Positions 24,078 to 28,577 of a stretch of 28,577 nt of DNA are shown here, one piece after another. The translations under genes were made by a program, and so were the position numbers. The notes under the pieces were generated by a model, which made no database searches, was not told where the DNA came from, and saw only the letters and a program-made list of their open reading frames with translations. This stretch comes from JBLHOS01 sp047623825 (GTDB taxonomy: Bacteria; Pseudomonadota; Alphaproteobacteria; Rhodobacterales; Rhodobacteraceae): positions 1-28,577 of the forward strand of contig JBLHOS010000036.1 of NCBI GenBank assembly GCA_047623825.1, in the 5' to 3' direction. The first letter of the stretch is position 1. Each line of letters opens with the position of its first letter.

Positions 24078-25307
24078 TTATCCGTTATATTTTGAAAGGA
24101 GCATAGATCCGTTCGTGCCGCCAAAGCCAAAGCTGTTGGTCATGACCGTGTCCAGGCCAGCACTCTCAACAATCGTAGTCGCAATTTCGGCCGGATCAAT
24201 CGCTGGATCTAGGGTCTCAACATTGATCGAAGGGGCAATGAAATCATTTTCAAGCATCAACAGGCAATAGATCGCCTCTTGTGCGCCGGTGGCACCCTGA
24301 CTGTGACCGGTCATCGATTTGGTTGAACTGATCGGCGGCGTTGTGCCCCGTCCAAAGACCCGGCGTACGGCCTCAACCTCACCCACGTCACCAACCGGGG
24401 TCGAGGTGCCATGTGCGTTGATGTAGCTAACGTTGCGGCCCTCTGGGATCGTTTCCAATGCCAATCGCATCGCGCGTTCACCACCCTCACCAGAGGGGGC
24501 GACCATATCGTGGCCGTCAGATGTAGCCGCAAAGCCTGTGACTTCTGCATAGATTTTGGCGCCGCGCGCCTTGGCATGCTCAAGCTCTTCCAGAACAAGA
24601 ATGCCACCACCGCCTGCGATCACGAACCCGTCGCGATCCGCGTCAAACGCACGAGAGGCACGTTCCGGCGTATCGTTATATTTTGAAGACATCGCGCCCA
24701 TCGCGTCGAACAGGCATGACAGGGTCCAGTCCAACTCTTCACCACCGCCCGCGAACATGATGTCCTGCTTGCCAAACTGGATCTGTTCTGCCGCGGCCCC
24801 GATACAATGAAGCGAGGTCGAGCACGCCGAGGTGATCGAATAGTTGACACCCTTAATCTGAAACGCGGTCGACAGGTTCGCAGAGATGGTCGAGGACATA
24901 CATTTTGGCACCGCGAACGGTCCGATCCGCTTGGTCGCGGAGGTGCTGAGAACTGTTTGATGTGCCGCGAACAGCGCAGAGGTCGACGGCCCACCAGATC
25001 CTGCAATCAGACCCGTGCGCGAGTTCACCACGTCGCCCGGTTCAAGGCCCGCATCTGCGATTGCCTGCTCCATCGAGAGAAAGGCATAGGCAGCCCCCGG
25101 CCCCATAAACCGCAATTTACGCTTATCGATATGGTCGGCAACATTGATTTTTAGTGTACCTGCGACCTGGCTGCGAAACCCATGTTCAGCCATCGCCTCA
25201 CTGGCCTCGATGCCAGAGCGGCCGGCGCGCAATGCCGCCGTCACTTCGCTTGCAGAATTTCCGATGGGTGACACAACACCCAAACCTGTTACGACAACGC
25301 GGCGCAT
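24078..25307 (-). CDS. fabB: Beta-ketoacyl-ACP synthase I
   Basis: Condensing enzyme for fatty-acid elongation, needed with FabA for unsaturated acyl chains. The 409-residue protein has the catalytic triad Cys in SITSACSTSLHCIG, His in NAHGTSTPVGDVGE and His in SMTGHSQGATGAQE, and the C-terminal NSFGFGGTNGS. The start ATG 25307 is preceded by AGGAGG with a good gap and begins MRRVVVTGLGVVSPIG as in the family, so the longer frame to 25355 is rejected. It follows fabA with 19 bases between, which supports the FabB call over FabF. Confidence 0.96.
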   Translation of the reverse strand: MRRVVVTGLGVVSPIGNSASEVTAALRAGRSGIEASEAMAEHGFRSQVAGTLKINVADHIDKRKLRFMGPGAAYAFLSMEQAIADAGLEPGDVVNSRTGLIAGSGGPSTSALFAAHQTVLSTSATKRIGPFAVPKCMSSTISANLSTAFQIKGVNYSITSACSTSLHCIGAAAEQIQFGKQDIMFAGGGEELDWTLSCLFDAMGAMSSKYNDTPERASRAFDADRDGFVIAGGGGILVLEELEHAKARGAKIYAEVTGFAATSDGHDMVAPSGEGGERAMRLALETIPEGRNVSYINAHGTSTPVGDVGEVEAVRRVFGRGTTPPISSTKSMTGHSQGATGAQEAIYCLLMLENDFIAPSINVETLDPAIDPAEIATTIVESAGLDTVMTNSFGFGGTNGSMLLSKYNG

Positions 25308-25326
25308 TGTTATCCTCCTGATTTGA

Positions 25327-25842
25327 TCAGCCCTCGGCAGCAACGGCCAGACCAACTTTCATGTCTTTGACAAGGTAAATCACCTCACCATCAGCTTCGA
25401 CCCGGCCGTCCGCGACGCCCATTTTGAGCCTGCGATCGATGACACGGGTAAAGTCCACGTAATAGGTGAGCATAGTCCGGTCAGGCTTTACCATACCGGA
25501 TAATTTCACCTCGCCAACGCCCAAAGCAAAGCCCTGCCCCTGCCAGCCGCGCCATCCCAGATTGAAGCCCGTCAACTGCCACAGACCATCAAGGCCCAAA
25601 CAGCCCGGCATCACCGGATTGCCCGGAAAATGGCAGCCAAAGAACCAAAGATCGGGGTGGATATCAAATTCAGCAACCACATGCCCCTTGCCGTGGGCCC
25701 CACCATCACCGGAAATATCTGTAATCCGGTCCATCATTAGCATTGGCGGTTCGGGCAGCTGCGCGTTGCCGGGGCCAAAAAGCTCCCCGCGGGCACATTT
25801 CAACAGATCATCTTTATCAAAACTTGTGGGATATTCCGCCAT
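25327..25842 (-). CDS. fabA: 3-hydroxydecanoyl-ACP dehydratase/isomerase
   Basis: This enzyme makes and isomerises trans-2-decenoyl-ACP, the branch point for anaerobic-type unsaturated fatty acid synthesis. The 171-residue length is the family norm. The start MAEYPTSFDKDDLLKCARGELFG aligns with known FabA starts; the upstream frame to 25878 is not needed. The hot-dog active-site His is in FGCHFPGNPVMPGC and the acid Asp in LGLDGLWQLTGF. First gene of fabA-fabB-fabI, divergent from irr. Confidence 0.96.
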   Translation of the reverse strand: MAEYPTSFDKDDLLKCARGELFGPGNAQLPEPPMLMMDRITDISGDGGAHGKGHVVAEFDIHPDLWFFGCHFPGNPVMPGCLGLDGLWQLTGFNLGWRGWQGQGFALGVGEVKLSGMVKPDRTMLTYYVDFTRVIDRRLKMGVADGRVEADGEVIYLVKDMKVGLAVAAEG

Positions 25843-25883
25843 GTTGCCTGCCTTACCTGCCCGTTCGTTTGCCGTCATTTGGT

Positions 25884-25896
25884 TAAACCCGGTTTA
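25884..25896. promoter_or_regulatory. 13-bp palindrome upstream of fabA (possible operator)
   Basis: TAAACC-C-GGTTTA is a perfect palindrome around one base, 41 bases before the fabA start. Next to it the sequence carries a related imperfect dyad, GGTTTAGC-ATCG-GCTAACC (25891-25909). Repeated GGTTTA/TAAACC half-sites suggest a regulator binding the fabA promoter; the protein is unknown. Confidence 0.4.
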
Positions 25897-25966
25897 GCAT
25901 CGGCTAACCAAGGGTGGCAAGGGCAGCACGTTTGACAGCGCTTGCGCAAAAATCCCGCGAAACCAT

Positions 25967-25996
25967 TTGAAATTTGGGGGCATCCGCGCATATATA
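25967..25996 (+). promoter_or_regulatory. Likely sigma-70 promoter of irr
   Basis: TTGAAA (25967-25972) and TATATA (25991-25996) are 18 bases apart, giving good -35 and -10 boxes. A start near 26003 would leave a leader of about 23 bases with GGAGAG before ATG 26026. By-eye call. Confidence 0.55.
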
Positions 25997-26025
25997 TTAA
26001 ACGATATGAATGGAGAGACGCTGAA

Positions 26026-26451
26026 ATGACGCCTCAGGCATTGGAACGTGGAACGAAATGGTTGGCACAAGCTGACCTGCGCCCCACACGTCAGCGTTTG
26101 TCACTAGCTACGTTATTGGTTGGGGACGGGCAGGATCGGCATGTAACTGCGGAAGGGTTGCACGCCTCTAGCCTTTCGACGGGTGACAAGGTGTCTTTGG
26201 CGACGGTCTATAATACTCTACGGGCATTTTGTGACGCAGGACTTATGCAAGAGGTCACAGTTGATGGCACGCGGTCTTATTTTGACACCCGCATGGACGA
26301 TCACCCCCACTTCTACTGGGAAGACGATGGGACACTGACGGACGCCCCCGCATCAGACCTGCAGATCAGGGCTTTGCCCAAGGCACCAGATGGCTTTGAA
26401 GTTGTCAAAGTTGACGTCGTCATCCGGCTGCGGCGTAAACCCACCCACTAA
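26026..26451 (+). CDS. irr: Iron response regulator Irr (Fur family)
   Basis: This 141-residue Fur-family regulator matches alphaproteobacterial Irr, which controls haem and iron genes. The winged HTH spans about residues 15-80 (LRPTRQRLSLATLL, HVTAEGLH, KVSLATVYNTLRAFCDAGLMQEV). The segment DDHPHFYWEDDGTLTDA holds the His region, but reads His93-Pro94-His95 where rhizobial Irr has His-His-His, and there is no N-terminal Cys-Pro haem motif. I chose ATG 26026 because GGAGAG is just upstream and the longer frame (from 25942) would span the promoter. It is divergent from fabA, a neighbourhood I recall for irr in other alphaproteobacteria. Confidence 0.92.
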   Translation: MTPQALERGTKWLAQADLRPTRQRLSLATLLVGDGQDRHVTAEGLHASSLSTGDKVSLATVYNTLRAFCDAGLMQEVTVDGTRSYFDTRMDDHPHFYWEDDGTLTDAPASDLQIRALPKAPDGFEVVKVDVVIRLRRKPTH

Positions 26452-26540
26452 GTTATTCACGCTTTCTCTATAGCCTTTTACGCTGCACTGCGGTATCGCG
26501 CGCGGCAACACCTCTCTTATTTATGAATTGGGATCCTCTA

Positions 26541-28361
26541 ATGGACCTTCGCAATATCGCGATCATCGCGCACGTTGACCACGGCAAGACCACACTGGTG
26601 GACGAGCTTCTTAAGCAATCCGGCGCATTCCGCGAAAACCAAGCCGTGGCCGAGCGGGCAATGGACAGCAACGACCTTGAGCGTGAGCGCGGCATCACGA
26701 TTCTGGCCAAAGCGACCAGCGTTGAGTGGAACGGCACCCGCGTCAATATCGTCGACACCCCCGGCCACGCCGATTTCGGCGGTGAGGTTGAGCGGATCCT
26801 CAGCATGGTCGACGGTGTCGTCTTGTTGGTTGATGCTGCCGAAGGCCCCATGCCGCAAACAAAATTTGTAACTGCCAAGGCACTTGCTCTCGGGTTGCGC
26901 CCCATTGTTGTACTTAACAAAGTCGATAAGCCGGATGCTGAGCCTGATCGCGCATTGGACGAGTGCTTTGATCTTTTCGCCAACCTTGGCGCTGATGATC
27001 ACCAGCTGGATTTTCCATCGATGTATGCCTCGGGCCGCAATGGCTGGGCCGACATGGAATTGGACGGTCCTCGCAAAGATCTGTCCGCCTTGTTGAACTT
27101 GGTTGTGCATCACGTCCCCGCACCCAAACAGATCGCCGCAATGGCAGAGCCGTTTCGGATGTTGGCAACAACATTGGGCTCCGACCCGTTTATTGGCCGC
27201 ATTCTAACTGGACGGGTTGAGTCTGGAACACTGAGAACCGGTGATACCGTCAAAGCCCTTAGCCGCGATGGTGAACGGATAGAACAGTTTCGCGCGTCAA
27301 AAATTCTGGCGTTCCGTGGCCTGAATAAAACGGCGATCGATGTCGCCGAAGCAGGCGATATCGTTTCCATCGCCGGTATGTCCAAAGCGACCGTTGCCGA
27401 TACATTATGTGATCCGAGTGTCACCATCCCAATTGATGCACAGCCGATCGATCCGCCAACCATCACTGTCACCTTTGGCATCAACGACAGCCCACTTGCT
27501 GGTCGTGAAGGCAAGAAAGTTCAGTCGCGCGTCATCCGTGAACGCCTGATGAGAGAGGCGGAAAGCAACGTCGCCATCAAGATCAGTGACACCCCAAGTG
27601 GCGACGCCTTTGAGGTTGCTGGACGTGGCGAACTTCAGATGGGCGTTTTGATCGAGAATATGCGCCGCGAGGGTTTTGAGCTAAGCATCTCGCGCCCACA
27701 GGTTCTGTTCCAGATGGTCGACGGCAAAAAGCTTGAGCCGATCGAGGAAGTCACCATCGACGTGGATGACGAATACTCTGGCGCCGTGATCGAAAAGATC
27801 ACCGGCACGCGCAAGGGTGAGATGACTGAGATGAAGCCAGCAGGTGCTGGTAAAACCCGGATCATCGCATTGATCCCATCGCGCGGTCTAATCGGTTATC
27901 ACGGCGAATTCCTAACCGACACACGCGGCACCGGCGTTCTGAACCGCGTCTTCCATGATTGGGCACCGTACAAGGGCCACATTCCGGGCCGTCGTCAGGG
28001 CGTTTTGATCTCTATGGAGAATGGCGCCTCGGTAGCATACGCCCTGTGGAAACTGGAAGATCGTGGCAAGATGTTCATCACTGCGCAGGAAACGATCTAC
28101 ACAGGCATGATCATTGGTGAGCATAGCCGTGACAACGACCTCGAAGTGAACCCGCTGAAGGGCAAACAGTTGACCAACGTTCGCGCCTCCGGCACGGACG
28201 AGGCTGTCCGCCTGACGACGCCGATCACCATGACGTTGGAGCAAGCCATCGCTTATATCGATGACGACGAATTGGTCGAAGTGACGCCCAATTCGATCCG
28301 CCTACGCAAACGCTACCTCGACCCGCATGAGCGTAAGCGCCAGTCACGCGCGGCAAGCTGA
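26541..28361 (+). CDS. typA: Translational GTPase TypA/BipA
   Basis: Ribosome-associated GTPase involved in ribosome assembly and stress adaptation. The 606-residue length is typical. The G domain has G1 AHVDHGKTT (10-18), RGITI, G3 DTPGHADFGGEV and G4 NKVD, followed by EF-Tu-like domain 2, EF-G-like domains III and V, and the TypA-specific C-terminal domain (GEMTEMKPAGAGKTRI, GLIGYHGEFLTDTRGTG, MENGASVAYALWKLEDRG, KGKQLTNVRASGTDEAVRL). ATG 26541 begins MDLRNIAIIAHVDHGK as in the family; the ATG at 26523 adds six residues and has no SD. It ends at a strong terminator. Confidence 0.97.
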   Translation: MDLRNIAIIAHVDHGKTTLVDELLKQSGAFRENQAVAERAMDSNDLERERGITILAKATSVEWNGTRVNIVDTPGHADFGGEVERILSMVDGVVLLVDAAEGPMPQTKFVTAKALALGLRPIVVLNKVDKPDAEPDRALDECFDLFANLGADDHQLDFPSMYASGRNGWADMELDGPRKDLSALLNLVVHHVPAPKQIAAMAEPFRMLATTLGSDPFIGRILTGRVESGTLRTGDTVKALSRDGERIEQFRASKILAFRGLNKTAIDVAEAGDIVSIAGMSKATVADTLCDPSVTIPIDAQPIDPPTITVTFGINDSPLAGREGKKVQSRVIRERLMREAESNVAIKISDTPSGDAFEVAGRGELQMGVLIENMRREGFELSISRPQVLFQMVDGKKLEPIEEVTIDVDDEYSGAVIEKITGTRKGEMTEMKPAGAGKTRIIALIPSRGLIGYHGEFLTDTRGTGVLNRVFHDWAPYKGHIPGRRQGVLISMENGASVAYALWKLEDRGKMFITAQETIYTGMIIGEHSRDNDLEVNPLKGKQLTNVRASGTDEAVRLTTPITMTLEQAIAYIDDDELVEVTPNSIRLRKRYLDPHERKRQSRAAS

Positions 28362-28410
28362 CCGACAGACTGGCAGACATCGAAAGACGTCAACCAGACG
28401 ACAAAATGGG

Positions 28411-28443
28411 AACACCGCAAGCGATCTGCTTGCGGTGTTTTTT
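28411..28443 (+). terminator. Intrinsic terminator of typA
   Basis: AACACCGCAAGC (28411-28422), loop GATCT and GCTTGCGGTGTT (28428-28439) form a 12-bp stem with six T bases (28438-28443) at its end, 50 bases after the typA stop. The classic intrinsic terminator form. From 28444 to the window end I see no gene. Confidence 0.93.
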
Positions 28444-28577
28444 GATTTCTAGCCCTCGGGCGTATGGTAAGAAAAAATCTGACAGATCTGTTGCGCGTAG
28501 AAACGTTCACGGCCTGCCGCATCAAAACCGTTGTTTAAGGGCTAGGCTCTGGACCCATTAATCTGCTTGAGGCCATC

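Noticed and set aside
26538..27113. 191-codon minus-strand frame inside typA
   Set aside because: Antisense shadow of the conserved GTPase domain.
1..28577. Mobile elements, CRISPR, tRNA genes, toxin-antitoxin or defence islands
   Set aside because: No transposase, integrase, spaced repeats, cloverleaf or paired small genes were seen on either strand.

Overview
The window looks like chromosomal DNA of a marine Rhodobacterales (Roseobacter-type) alphaproteobacterium. The evidence is gene content and protein flavour: an Irr-type Fur regulator divergent from fabA-fabB-fabI, a DUF5928-type core-2/I-branching glycosyltransferase, a CHCC zinc-finger mini-protein, DUF1203 and a pobA/pca cluster. 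GC is moderate. I see no tRNA, rRNA, CRISPR array, insertion sequence or phage gene.

Layout. 1-366: 3' end of a membrane-protein gene, possibly shortened by a nonsense codon. 484-4280 (minus): zinc-finger protein, DUF2459 protein, then DNA polymerase I. 4385-5323 (plus): an ABC-2 type ATPase with no permease beside it, overlapping tail to tail with DUF1203 (minus). 5893-8429: a glycosyltransferase and a sulfotransferase in divergent orientation, probably acting on surface polysaccharide. 8465-10098 (minus): nth and an adenosine kinase-like gene, translationally coupled. 10099-10601: about 500 bases with no convincing gene. 10602-12245 (plus): an AraC/O6-methylguanine methyltransferase fusion and an OmpA-like lipoprotein.

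12272-15396 is a small catabolic island: a FadR-type regulator whose Shine-Dalgarno sequence lies inside a perfect 16-bp inverted repeat, facing a coupled Zn-alcohol dehydrogenase and enolase-superfamily dehydratase pair. 15536-18857 is a pobA-pcaD-pcaB operon for 4-hydroxybenzoate and protocatechuate use. It lacks the pcaC, pcaH and pcaG genes that normally sit between pcaD and pcaB. A Tet-family MFS exporter follows.

20095-25842 (minus) is a long co-directional run: fabA, fabB, fabI, a HAD-type dehalogenase, an alpha/beta hydrolase, a threonine dehydratase-like enzyme and a decayed endonuclease/exonuclease/phosphatase pseudogene. Several of these genes overlap by 1-4 bases. Divergent from fabA are irr and typA (plus), and typA ends at a strong intrinsic terminator.

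I found no clearly new multi-gene system. The best leads are the SD-embedding palindrome before the FadR gene, a pair of mutually exclusive hairpins in the DUF1203 leader, the pca operon without pcaCHG, the EEP pseudogene with reconstructable lesions, the glycosyltransferase/sulfotransferase pair, and an enolase-superfamily enzyme that appears to lack its first metal-binding Asp.
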